A program made the position numbers and the translations under genes. Source: Aquila chrysaetos chrysaetos (taxonomy: Eukaryota; Chordata; Aves; Accipitriformes; Accipitridae). From it: DNA of 64,000 nucleotides. The stretch is taken from the NCBI RefSeq assembly GCF_900496995.4, contig NC_044004.1:6448001-6512000 (forward strand). The letters are read 5' to 3'. Below are positions 23,401 to 64,000 of the stretch, in pieces; within the stretch, counting starts at the first letter, position 1, and each line of letters opens with the position of its first letter. Below the pieces are notes generated by a model. That model worked only from the letters and a program-made list of their open reading frames with translations. It made no database searches and had not been told where the DNA came from.

Positions 23401-26400
23401 AGCCTTCTCAACAGCTTCACCTCTGGTATGCAGAACTGAAGTTCTATCACAGCCGTATCACTGATCTGCCACGACATATGTCAGGTCCTAGTCTTTTCTC
23501 ACTACACTCTAATTAACATCACACACAGCAGTTCCTTCTTGCCCTCATTTCCAGTTCTGTGTTCTCCTGCCTCAGCCTCATGCTCTTTAATCCTATGCAA
23601 AGATAACATCAGGGGAAGACTCCTTTCCTTCTTCCTTTCTGTTATCATCTCAATACTACTATTTCCATAAGCTTAAGTTACCAAATAGCTGCTCTGTGAT
23701 AAACTAAAATTCCTGGAGCTTGGCCAGGACAGTAAACTGATAACATGTAGTCCATGTAGTAACACACACACACAAATGACCTTGTGTATTTTAAGTCATA
23801 CATTTAATTCAAATTTAACTAAACTGTAAGCACAAAATCTCAACACTTGCAGTACCACATATTCACAGCCTATATCCAAGGTATGTTAACACAGTTTTAA
23901 CAGGTTGAATGCCTCAGAATTACTGTTGGTTGTTATTTGATGGACTAAGAACATGGAGAAATGGAACAACTCAGCAGGTAAGCCACTAACTTGCAGGAAT
24001 GTTAACAGAGCTGTGTCAGCTGGAAGGTCCCTACAAGGGCAGGAAGGAGAGAGAACTTTGTGTGTGCAGGGTGCATTTGTCCAGAGAAACGCTACAGTCA
24101 TTATGCATTCAGAAATACACAGAAGAGAAAATTCTGACAGAAATCTGATACTTCATTTTCTTTTGTAATTGAAACTAGGCTCCAATTAGGTAAGGGCTTT
24201 CATAGCCTAGACGAAGGGAGGGAAGGGAGAAGCTATGAAGGATTTGAAAGGAAATACTTACAGAATTGGCTGCATTTCTTGGCATAAGGAAAGGGTCATC
24301 CTGGAACATATAATGAGCAGCAGTAGGATCCTGTAGAAAGCAGAACCCAGGATTGAAACATTTATAGTTACATACACAGGTATGCTGTAGGCATATCACA
24401 CTGCCTCATGGAATTTAAGGCACAATGAACACTTCCATCATAACCACCACCTGATGTCCATTTTACAAGAGTTCCTCTTGTTCAAAAGGGTTTAGCCTGT
24501 TTGGAAACAGTTTAAAAAGCATTTCCATTATACACATACATGCAGGCTAACATAGTGACAACAAAAGTATCCTTACTATAACATGGCAAGCAATAAGTGC
24601 CCTGCAAAGCAAGTAGGACCCCAATCGTAACAGTCTCAGGGGAGCTGAGGGGACTTGCAGGATCAGATTCAATTTCCAGAACTCAAGACAGACAGGATTA
24701 AAGAATGGCATCACAGCATTTACAGCTGTTGCCTAGCAAGAGTAGACACTCATTGCTCTTTGCAAGACTTGCTTTCTGGACTGAGATTGGGAAAAGGCAG
24801 TCTGGATTGGGAAGATGAATTGGTAAAGGAACATGCTCCTGGTGTCAGCAAAAGCCTTATCAAAGTATTAGAGCTTTTGCTGATAGTTGCAGCTCTCTCT
24901 TAGCACTAGAATGAGGCTTTAGGAACACAGCAAAACATGTTAAGCAAAAGTGAAAACCCCGTAAAAAAAACAATGTAAAAGTCCCATCTTTCATTTATGG
25001 CCAAAGTAGAAATAAGAATCTCCAGAGTGCAAGGCTATTGCATGAGATGGACAACTTGACCTATTTCCACGATCACCAGAATTACTTACCCTGTTCACAG
25101 TAGAAGCCAATGTTTGAAGAACTGCCAGCTTATCCCTAAACATAAAGGAGTTTTGATTAATACTCGGTTGCAGACTTTGAATGTATGTGTTGCATTGTAT
25201 GGAGAACAAGCACAGGATTTTTCTGGCCCGTAAGGATTTTCAGTTCTAGGAAATAAATGTTTTTTGCCGCACTTAGAAAATATCACTCTTTGCAAAGGGA
25301 GGGAAATTTAACTGCAAAAATGGTCTCAGTTCTGGAACAACCGCAGGAAAAAGAAAAGACTTTGAGGAAAACCAGAAAAGCATGTGTATTTCCTGCTACC
25401 AATCCTGCCTTATTATACATTATCGAAGAAAGAACATAGGGAAGGGACACAGGAAGAATTCCCTAGAATGCTCCTCTCAGAGCCCCCCCCCCCCCCCCCC
25501 GCCGAGGGATAGATACATGAGTTCCTCTCCAAGACAAGTCTTGGGAGGAAAAAAAAATACCGAAACAAAACCAGATTTCTCGGGACTCCTGTGGATCCTT
25601 AAGACTTTGGTTGTGTTTCAAGCAAACAAGGAAAGGCCAGTGAAAGTGTTTAGGTGAAGGTGGTCTTATTTTATGTTTACATACAGACAGCATTTGGCTA
25701 TAAACTTAGTTTTTGCTGTCATGCAAATTCATCTTAAGTGCTTCCAACAAAATAGCTTTTGTTCAGCTGCATAATTTCTAAACAAGATTTATTCAGCCAG
25801 CTATCAATGGTCAAGTTTATTTTGCTGAAAGAAACACACCCACATGCAGACAGCCAAATGAACTTCATTTTACAGATTTCTCGCTAATGTGATGTTTTAC
25901 AGAGAAACAGAACTATGCTTAAAAATGCAGTCCTTGTAACTGTTTTTAAAATAAAGGTCAGGAACGAATATTAAAGAATATTCCCAGAGCTCCCAGTCAG
26001 CAGGAAAGCCACTAGTGGCACATTAAATCCAGAAATACAGCAACCTGAATTTTCTTTTTCAACTTTGGTGGACAGACTACATTTAGCTGTCTAACAATGA
26101 TTTTCTTCCAGGTCGAGAGATATTCCAGCAGTAAACACTCACCAGGTTTTCTTTCGGGGGAGCACAATTTCTTCTTGAGTAACTATGAAAAACAACATTA
26201 AAATGGTTATTAGAAACAAACAGATGCCCAAAGAAAATCTTGACCTCATGAAAATTCATGATTTAAGCTGATCCAGCTGAAAGTATTAAAGCAAAGATTT
26301 TAAAACCACAGTCTGATGTAGGCCACAATTTACTGGAATGGTAACAGACAAGGCTGCCAGGGAGCTTACGTGTCTTGTGTCAAGACAGGATCAGGGCCCT

Positions 26401-28745
26401 ATGGTCAACAAACCTCAGAGAGACTGTACCCAATGTACCCTCAAAGAGATTACCCATCCAAGCTTCTTCAATCATCCTTATCCTGTATCTTCTCGCTTGA
26501 GCCCCAACGTTTACCAGTCCCTTGGTTTCCCACTCTTAGTCCCCCAGCCTCAAGTTTGCTGTCTGCACATTTGGCTTCTCCAGTTCAGCCTGCCTGAATA
26601 CCGCAGCAGTGCCCTCTCAAGTTCCTGCTCTGATGGCCTGACACCAACTGTTCAGTTCCTTCCGCCCCACAGATGAATCTGCCCAGCTTTCCAGAGAGCA
26701 AAAAAAGAAAAGACAATACCAGAAGAAGAAGCTATGGGTCGTCAGTAAAGCATCTTAGCAAATTCATTCACAGAGGAGCACGTGGGACCTCCTGATTACA
26801 ACCCCCAGAGCCAGGGTCTGCAGAGGCGCTTTCCCACTGCTTCTGTGTTGATGCTTCCATGAGCTGTTACTGACTGGCAGGAACTTGTTCCAATGTGCAG
26901 CACAGCTACGAGCATCCCAGTTTACTTTTCTCACAAAACTCATCACAGAAATATGGTAAGGAGTACAAAGAAGCACGAATGTGAAGGAAACTGTCACCAT
27001 CAAGGTGGAAAGCTCCTTATTTTTATTTATAGTTTATTGCATTTCAAAGAGCAACTGGACAGCTCACGGAACTGGACAACTTAGTTCATGCTCTTGGAGC
27101 ACAGAGCTGGTTGGTGGTGAGGGTAATCAAGTTAAGCCCAGAAATCTCTGCACAGTGAGGACGGGGGGAAAAGAAAATCCAAGAAGGGGAAAGAGGGCAT
27201 TCATGTTGTCTTTATCTTCTGACACACTATGTTGTTTGGAGATTAAAGAAACATATGCAAGAAACTAGTAATTAAGACATCATACCTTCTGAATTGTCCA
27301 CAGTCTTCCCAAGAGCTGTACTACTAGAAGAGCACCTATAAACCAGAGTTTTGAATTTATGGTAGTCACATCAATATAGCAAAAGCAGATTAATGAAAGT
27401 CTGTAATACAGGTCAGAATTAATTAAAACATTAGAGGCGAAAAGTAACTGGAAATGTTGCACTGTTACTAACTCCAAATTATTATCTTAAAACTTATATT
27501 TGATGTTTCTCTTAAAGTGCTAATTTCAAGAGACAAGAAGTTATACACAGAAAATCGTATTACATAAAATTTGTAATTCTTTATTTTTGGGGATATGATG
27601 GCTTTAAAGTAGTTTTCACAAATCACTGCAAAAATCAAAAAATCCAGAACACAAATCAGAAAAGACACTTTTGTGTTTTAGAGGCACGATATAGCTGAAA
27701 GCAGTACCTTTTTCTAAAATATTTTAGACCCGAGTAGTGTTTACACAAGCAGAAGACCTGAGCTGGGATGCAGGGAAATCAGCCCTGCTTAGTTCCAGAA
27801 GCCCAGTCTCTACAGAGCTGCAGACAGGACATTCACATAACCACAGCTGTAGAAGGCACATCCACATAAACTTGTTTCTGCTGTGTATCGCAAAGCAGCT
27901 GCTCTGTGCTCAGTTCAGAGTCACAGGACACTGCTCCAAGTCTTTCTTACAATTGTTCACATTTTATTGCTTTTAACACAAATCGAAGCTTACATTAAAA
28001 TACTTTTTTTTCTCATGAAGCAATCAAACACCGAACTTTTACTGTAACCGTGGCATTCGCACGTGCTTCCGCACTGACCTTGACCCTGAGGGAGATGCTG
28101 TTCACATACATTCACATCCCCACGCTTTACAATGATATTGCATAGTTGTAGCTGTTCCTATATGCCACATAAATTTATTAGCTATGATTTTACCAACCCT
28201 GATGTGAGTTATATTTTGCCTATAAAGAATACCCAGAGGAGCGGGATCTTTTCACTTGAGGCATACCCTGAAGACAACCTCCCCCCTTCACCTACTTTCT
28301 CGTGAGATTCCGCTCTAGGAATCACTTAACAGCTCAAACTCACTCCCGGGGCCGCTCCGAGCCGCAAAGCCCACCAGAAATCGGGGAAAAACCCCAGGAA
28401 GAGCCGCTCCCCCTCCGCGGGCCACGCCATGCCGCCCCGGCCCTGCCCGCCTCAGCCGGCCCGCCACGGCCCCGAGACACCAGCGCGCATGCGCAGAACG
28501 GCCCCCTCTCCCGCGCAGCCCCTACTGCGCCTGCGCGGCCTCTCGCACCTCAAATCCCCGGACACCTCCCCGACCTCCCTTGATTCCTTCACGGCGCTAC
28601 CGCCGCCGGGCCCTTCTCTTCCCTCTGCTGCGGGAACGGCAGAGCCTTACCGGTAGTTTTCTCGCCTCCCGCCCAGGAAGCAGCACCGCCTGCTCAGCGA
28701 TACCACTTGCTGCCAGGAGCTGCCCCTCAGCCGCCGCGCCGCCAT
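5385..28745 (-). CDS. PTCD3: PTCD3 / mitochondrial small-ribosomal protein mS39 (pentatricopeptide repeat), complete, 24 coding exons
   Basis: PTCD3 is an RNA-binding PPR protein of the mitochondrial ribosomal small subunit (mS39), needed for mitochondrial translation. Its exons sum to 2016 nt, giving 671 residues plus stop; remembered human length is 689. Residues 1-31 ([15 protein letters not shown]...) contain seven Arg and one acidic residue, a typical matrix-targeting presequence. The PPR body runs from about residue 130 to 600, with helical pairs such as [24 protein letters not shown] and [13 protein letters not shown]. The C-terminus is a Ser/Asp tail. Start: ATG at 28745-28743 (minus), -3 G and +4 G, in the CpG island shared with POLR1A. 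All introns are GT-AG; intron 11 hosts SNORD94 and intron 20 a solo LTR. Every phase closes, so the model is probably exact for coding exons; 5' UTR and transcript ends are not known. Confidence 0.95.
6212..6370 (-). CDS. PTCD3: PTCD3 exon 23 (aa 594-646)
   Basis: [20 protein letters not shown] through [20 protein letters not shown] to SEKQ, plus two bases of Lys. Acceptor cttttgcag, donor gtaagt. Confidence 0.92.
7745..7838 (+). mobile_element. CR1 retroposon, 3' end fragment
   Basis: Contains gttggactagataacc, aaggtcccttccaaccca and the terminal attctatgattct of avian CR1 LINEs, in sense orientation. The left boundary is approximate. It lies in PTCD3 intron 22 and is one of the main signs that the genome is avian. 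Confidence 0.85.
7908..7949 (-). CDS. PTCD3: PTCD3 exon 22 (42 nt, aa 580-593)
   Basis: Completes Trp and encodes [13 protein letters not shown] plus two bases of Thr (human KMLGLFRKHNKIP). Acceptor tgaacag, donor gtgagt. Confidence 0.9.
8408..8522. repeat. AT-rich palindrome flanked by a 15-bp direct repeat
   Basis: A 15-base repeat (gagagttctaaaaat) occurs at 8408-8422 and again at 8508-8522, exactly 100 bases apart. Between them, TTAATTAGGGTTAATT (8438-8453) is an almost perfect inverse of AATTAAACCCTAATTAA (8468-8484). It lies in PTCD3 intron 21. Possible small non-autonomous transposon or a local duplication. Confidence 0.7.
8845..8993 (-). CDS. PTCD3: PTCD3 exon 21 (aa 531-579)
   Basis: [20 protein letters not shown], then [20 protein letters not shown] and TQDAW (split). 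Acceptor ttttcacag, donor gtacgt. Confidence 0.94.
9622..10211 (+). mobile_element. Solo LTR, ERVL-type endogenous retrovirus
   Basis: A 590-bp element beginning TGTACTGG and ending ACAACA, flanked by a perfect 5-bp duplication GCTTC (9617-9621 and 10212-10216). A TATA box TATAAA is at 9895-9900 and a polyA signal ATTAAA at 10083-10088. Five-base target duplication fits class III (ERVL). I recognise the sequence as a common bird LTR family. No internal viral genes are present, so it is a solo LTR left by recombination. It is antisense to PTCD3, in intron 20. Confidence 0.88.
10222..10307 (-). CDS. PTCD3: PTCD3 exon 20 (aa 502-530)
   Basis: [20 protein letters not shown] then MSREQHPDE. Acceptor ctctaaacag, donor gtaagg. 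An LTR begins only 10 nt into the following intron. Confidence 0.93.
10337..11130 (+). mobile_element. Candidate LTR-like element in PTCD3 intron 19
   Basis: The hexamer agtagg is repeated at 10331-10336 and 11130-11135, on either side of about 793 bases. Inside are TATAAAA-like sequence near 10656, AATAAA near 11037 and an end gggtgaca, which together resemble U3-R-U5 of a retroviral LTR. The left end (tttgacc) lacks an exact TG start, so the boundaries and the assignment are uncertain. No coding sequence. Confidence 0.4.
11502..11592 (-). CDS. PTCD3: PTCD3 exon 19 (aa 472-501)
   Basis: [20 protein letters not shown] then [10 protein letters not shown]. Acceptor cttcatcag, donor gttagt (a less usual +3 T). 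Confidence 0.92.
11686..11764 (-). CDS. PTCD3: PTCD3 exon 18 (aa 445-471)
   Basis: [20 protein letters not shown] then KEMSPS, matching human KFFDLICLMEQIDVTLKWY. Acceptor ttcctctag, donor gtaagt. Confidence 0.94.
12864..12967 (-). CDS. PTCD3: PTCD3 exon 17 (aa 411-444)
   Basis: [20 protein letters not shown] then [14 protein letters not shown] and two bases of Trp. Acceptor tttattgcag, donor gtgagt. Confidence 0.93.
13489..13517 (-). CDS. PTCD3: PTCD3 exon 16, 29-nt microexon (aa 401-410)
   Basis: Two bases completing Ala, then NFFATAMQA (human KFFQSAMS). Acceptor ctttcag, donor gtaagt. The frame cannot be joined between exons 15 and 17 without it. Confidence 0.88.
13518..16342 (-). other. 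PTCD3: PTCD3 intron 15, 2.8 kb
   Basis: No gene was recognised. It holds a short A-run (about 14916-14931) and AT-rich unique sequence. Chance frames such as 15604-15960 (+) have no recognisable protein. Confidence 0.7.
16343..16408 (-). CDS. PTCD3: PTCD3 exon 15 (aa 379-400)
   Basis: [21 protein letters not shown]; acceptor gcccatcag, donor gtatgg. Conserved PxDPDD motif. Confidence 0.92.
17385..17435 (-). CDS. PTCD3: PTCD3 exon 14 (51 nt, aa 362-378)
   Basis: Encodes [17 protein letters not shown], matching remembered human EPSLATYHHIIRLF. It lacks about seven residues that follow in the human protein. Acceptor cttttcag, donor gtacgt. Confidence 0.9.
18496..18640 (-). CDS. PTCD3: PTCD3 exon 13 (aa 314-361, PPR)
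   Basis: [20 protein letters not shown], then [20 protein letters not shown] and KEMEALDI. Acceptor tttgttttaag, donor gtaaga. Confidence 0.93.
19322..19404 (-). CDS. PTCD3: PTCD3 exon 12 (aa 286-313, PPR)
   Basis: [20 protein letters not shown] then ERWELAK. Acceptor tttccag, donor gtaagg. Confidence 0.93.
19470..19613 (-). ncRNA. SNORD94: Box C/D snoRNA SNORD94 (U6 C62 2'-O-methylation guide)
   Basis: It lies in PTCD3 intron 11 on the host strand. A 6-bp terminal stem joins CAUGGC (19613-19608) to GCCAUG (19475-19470). The C box AUGAUGA is at 19606-19600 and the D box CUGA at 19479-19476. The guide GCGCAGGGG (19596-19588) is a perfect complement of CCCCUGCGC in U6. The base facing C62 is fifth upstream of a degenerate D' box CGGA (19585-19582), as the D+5 rule requires. 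Human SNORD94 targets U6 C62 and its known host is PTCD3. The 3' end lies 65 nt before the acceptor, normal for intronic C/D snoRNAs. A 22-bp hairpin fills the interior; C' is not clear. Confidence 0.93.
19690..19750 (-). CDS. PTCD3: PTCD3 exon 11 (aa 266-285, PPR)
   Basis: [20 protein letters not shown] plus one base; acceptor tttttgcag, donor gtaagt. The snoRNA SNORD94 lies in the intron that follows. Confidence 0.93.
19852..19939 (-). CDS. PTCD3: PTCD3 exon 10 (aa 236-265, PPR)
   Basis: [20 protein letters not shown] then CTMIRGMVK, strongly conserved. Acceptor attctag, donor gtaaag. Confidence 0.94.
20257..20330 (-). CDS. PTCD3: PTCD3 exon 9 (aa 212-235)
   Basis: A basic, Ser/Gln-rich linker ([18 protein letters not shown]) ending SRW. 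It is weakly conserved, but phases match exons 8 and 10. Donor gtatag. Confidence 0.82.
21081..21196 (-). CDS. PTCD3: PTCD3 exon 8 (aa 173-211)
   Basis: [20 protein letters not shown] is followed by a Glu-rich linker ([13 protein letters not shown]). Acceptor ttctatag, donor gtatga. Confidence 0.92.
22283..22406 (-). CDS. PTCD3: PTCD3 exon 7 (aa 132-172)
   Basis: [20 protein letters not shown] through [10 protein letters not shown], start of the PPR region. Ends with the first base of a Gly codon; donor gtatgt. Confidence 0.93.
22838..22942 (-). CDS. PTCD3: PTCD3 exon 6 (aa 97-131)
   Basis: 35 codons from [20 protein letters not shown] to FAEPNVP. Acceptor ctatgcag, donor gtaagc. Confidence 0.93.
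24262..24330 (-). CDS. PTCD3: PTCD3 exon 5 (aa 74-96)
   Basis: 23 whole codons, including the conserved [11 protein letters not shown]. Acceptor ttctacag, donor gtaagt. Confidence 0.93.
25090..25135 (-). CDS. PTCD3: PTCD3 exon 4 (46 nt, aa 58-73)
   Basis: Completes Trp and encodes [15 protein letters not shown], nearly identical to the human protein. Acceptor tgtttag, donor gtaagt. Confidence 0.92.
25483..25500 (+). repeat. Poly-C run (18 C)
   Basis: Uninterrupted C run in PTCD3 intron 3; likely to vary in length. Confidence 0.9.
26143..26182 (-). CDS. PTCD3: PTCD3 exon 3 (40 nt, aa 45-57)
   Basis: Acceptor ttcatag, donor gtgagt. Encodes [13 protein letters not shown] and the first two bases of Trp, matching the remembered human EEVVIPKKKTW. 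Confidence 0.88.
27286..27323 (-). CDS. PTCD3: PTCD3 exon 2 (38 nt, aa 32-44)
   Basis: Acceptor ctcttctag, donor gtatga. Encodes [12 protein letters not shown]. Phase 2 in, phase 1 out; both neighbours agree. Low sequence conservation makes it the least certain exon. Confidence 0.75.
28485..28494. promoter_or_regulatory. NRF1-like site GCGCATGCGC
   Basis: A perfect palindromic NRF1 core in PTCD3 intron 1, about 250 bp inside the PTCD3 start. NRF1 drives many nuclear genes for mitochondrial proteins, which fits PTCD3. Confidence 0.6.
28526..28536. promoter_or_regulatory. Second NRF1-like site TGCGCCTGCGC
   Basis: The reverse strand reads GCGCAGGCGC, matching GCGCANGCGC. It lies 41 bp from the first site. 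Confidence 0.5.
28651..28745 (-). CDS. PTCD3: PTCD3 exon 1: start codon and mitochondrial presequence (aa 1-31)
   Basis: On the minus strand this is ATGGCGGCG... to ...tac cg, then donor gtaaggc. It has 31 codons plus 2 bases and is Arg-rich, as expected for a matrix-targeting signal. The start was chosen as the only ATG in frame with exon 2. Confidence 0.85.
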
Positions 28746-28768
28746 GCCGGCACCCGCGCACAGCCCTC

Positions 28769-28775
28769 CCGGAAG
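28769..28775 (+). promoter_or_regulatory. ETS/GABP-like site CCGGAAG
   Basis: An ETS core between the two start codons. GABP sites are frequent in bidirectional promoters; function here is inferred. Confidence 0.4.
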
Positions 28776-28778
28776 GAG

Positions 28779-28839
28779 GGCGGTACCACTCCCGCGGGGT
28801 GGGTGGGGGGGGCCGCCCCTCCGCGGCAGTGGTACCGCC
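28779..28839. promoter_or_regulatory. GC-rich palindrome with G-run loop in the bidirectional promoter
   Basis: GGCGGTACCACT (28779-28790) is the exact inverse of AGTGGTACCGCC (28828-28839). After a single C/C mismatch the arms continue with CCGCGG (28792-28797 and 28821-28826). The loop between is G-rich, with three or more G runs that could form a quadruplex. No known factor was recognised. Confidence 0.75.
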
Positions 28840-28949
28840 CGGCCCCGCCTGCCCCCCGCCGCCGGGACCGCGTGGTGCTGCCCGCGGCGCGGCAGCTCCG
28901 GCTGCAGAGAGGGTCGAAGTGTCGGTCGGGGCAGACTCGCTTGTTCACC

Positions 28950-63607
<34,658 letters not shown>

Positions 63608-63895
63608 TGTTTTGGTTATAACTTAAGGATTCTGACTGAAATGTTCATCATGAGAGATACGTATGCTCTACACCTATGCAACAAGGGCACATACTGTGTC
63701 CCCTGTCATCTTCCCTGTGTCAATAGGTTTGTTAATCTGGTTACCTGATGAGCCTAATCTATTTAATGGGAATGTCTACACCTACAGGAGCTATCCTTTG
63801 ATCCAAAGAAACATTTATTTACTGTTCATTAATGTAAAAAAATTAGATTATTAGTTTACATAGAAAATAATAAAATGAAGGAGACCATCTGGGTC
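63608..63895 (+). other. POLR1A: POLR1A 3' UTR
   Basis: Non-coding sequence after the stop, to an expected cleavage site near 63885-63895, following AATAAA at 63869-63874. The end is inferred. Confidence 0.65.
63869..63874 (+). terminator. POLR1A: POLR1A polyadenylation signal AATAAA
   Basis: A canonical hexamer 262 bases after the stop, in gaaaataataaaatgaagg. Confidence 0.7.
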
Positions 63896-64000
63896 TCAAA
63901 CAGGCCATGCAACAGCTGTGGCAGACAGAAATCAAAGCAGAATCTGTTTATGCTGTCTAATTTTTGTGGGCAGAATCCCATCGGAGTGGGTAGTGCCACA

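Larger units (their letters stand above)
27324..28650 (-). other. PTCD3: PTCD3 intron 1
   Basis: 1.3 kb. The exon-1 side (about 28300-28650) is part of the CpG island and carries two NRF1-like sites; the rest is unique AT-rich sequence with no gene seen. Confidence 0.7.

Noticed and set aside
28707..28949. In-frame N-terminal extension of POLR1A upstream of the ATG
   Set aside because: The frame is open but has no ATG, and the Pro/Arg-rich sequence does not resemble POLR1A; treated as 5' UTR or promoter.

Overview
This is a vertebrate nuclear window, and almost certainly a bird. Coding sequence is split into many short exons with canonical splice sites. Introns carry CR1 retroposon pieces, including the avian-type 3' end at 7745-7838, and a solo ERVL-type LTR of a kind common in birds. 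The three-gene order and orientation (IMMT, PTCD3, POLR1A) matches the human 2p11.2 block as I remember it, packed into about 64 kb. No bacterial, phage or CRISPR content was seen, and no undescribed multi-gene system.

Layout. Bases 1-3307 (+) hold the last four coding exons of IMMT (MIC60/mitofilin). Its 3' UTR ends near an AATAAA at 3634. Bases 5385-28745 (-) hold all of PTCD3 (mitoribosomal protein mS39): 24 coding exons, 2016 nt, 671 residues, tail to tail with IMMT. Bases 28950-63607 (+) hold all of POLR1A (largest subunit of RNA polymerase I): 34 coding exons, 5127 nt, 1708 residues, with AATAAA at 63869. For both complete genes every exon phase closes and the summed length is a multiple of three. 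The exon models were read by hand from splice sites and from remembered human proteins; no alignment was run.

PTCD3 and POLR1A start codons lie 204 bp apart, head to head, in a CpG island (about 28.3-29.5 kb) with NRF1-, ETS- and ZNF143-like sites. A long GC-rich palindrome with a G-run loop sits between the two start codons. The arrangement would let one promoter couple nucleolar rRNA synthesis (POLR1A) to mitochondrial translation (PTCD3). IMMT, the inner-membrane organiser, is the third mitochondrial link.

PTCD3 intron 11 contains a box C/D snoRNA that I identify as the bird copy of SNORD94, the guide for U6 C62. It has C and D boxes, a 6-bp terminal stem, a guide obeying the D'+5 rule and a 22-bp internal hairpin. 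Other points of interest are a GC-AG intron in POLR1A, a solo LTR inserted 10 nt from a PTCD3 donor site, and a 29-nt PTCD3 microexon.
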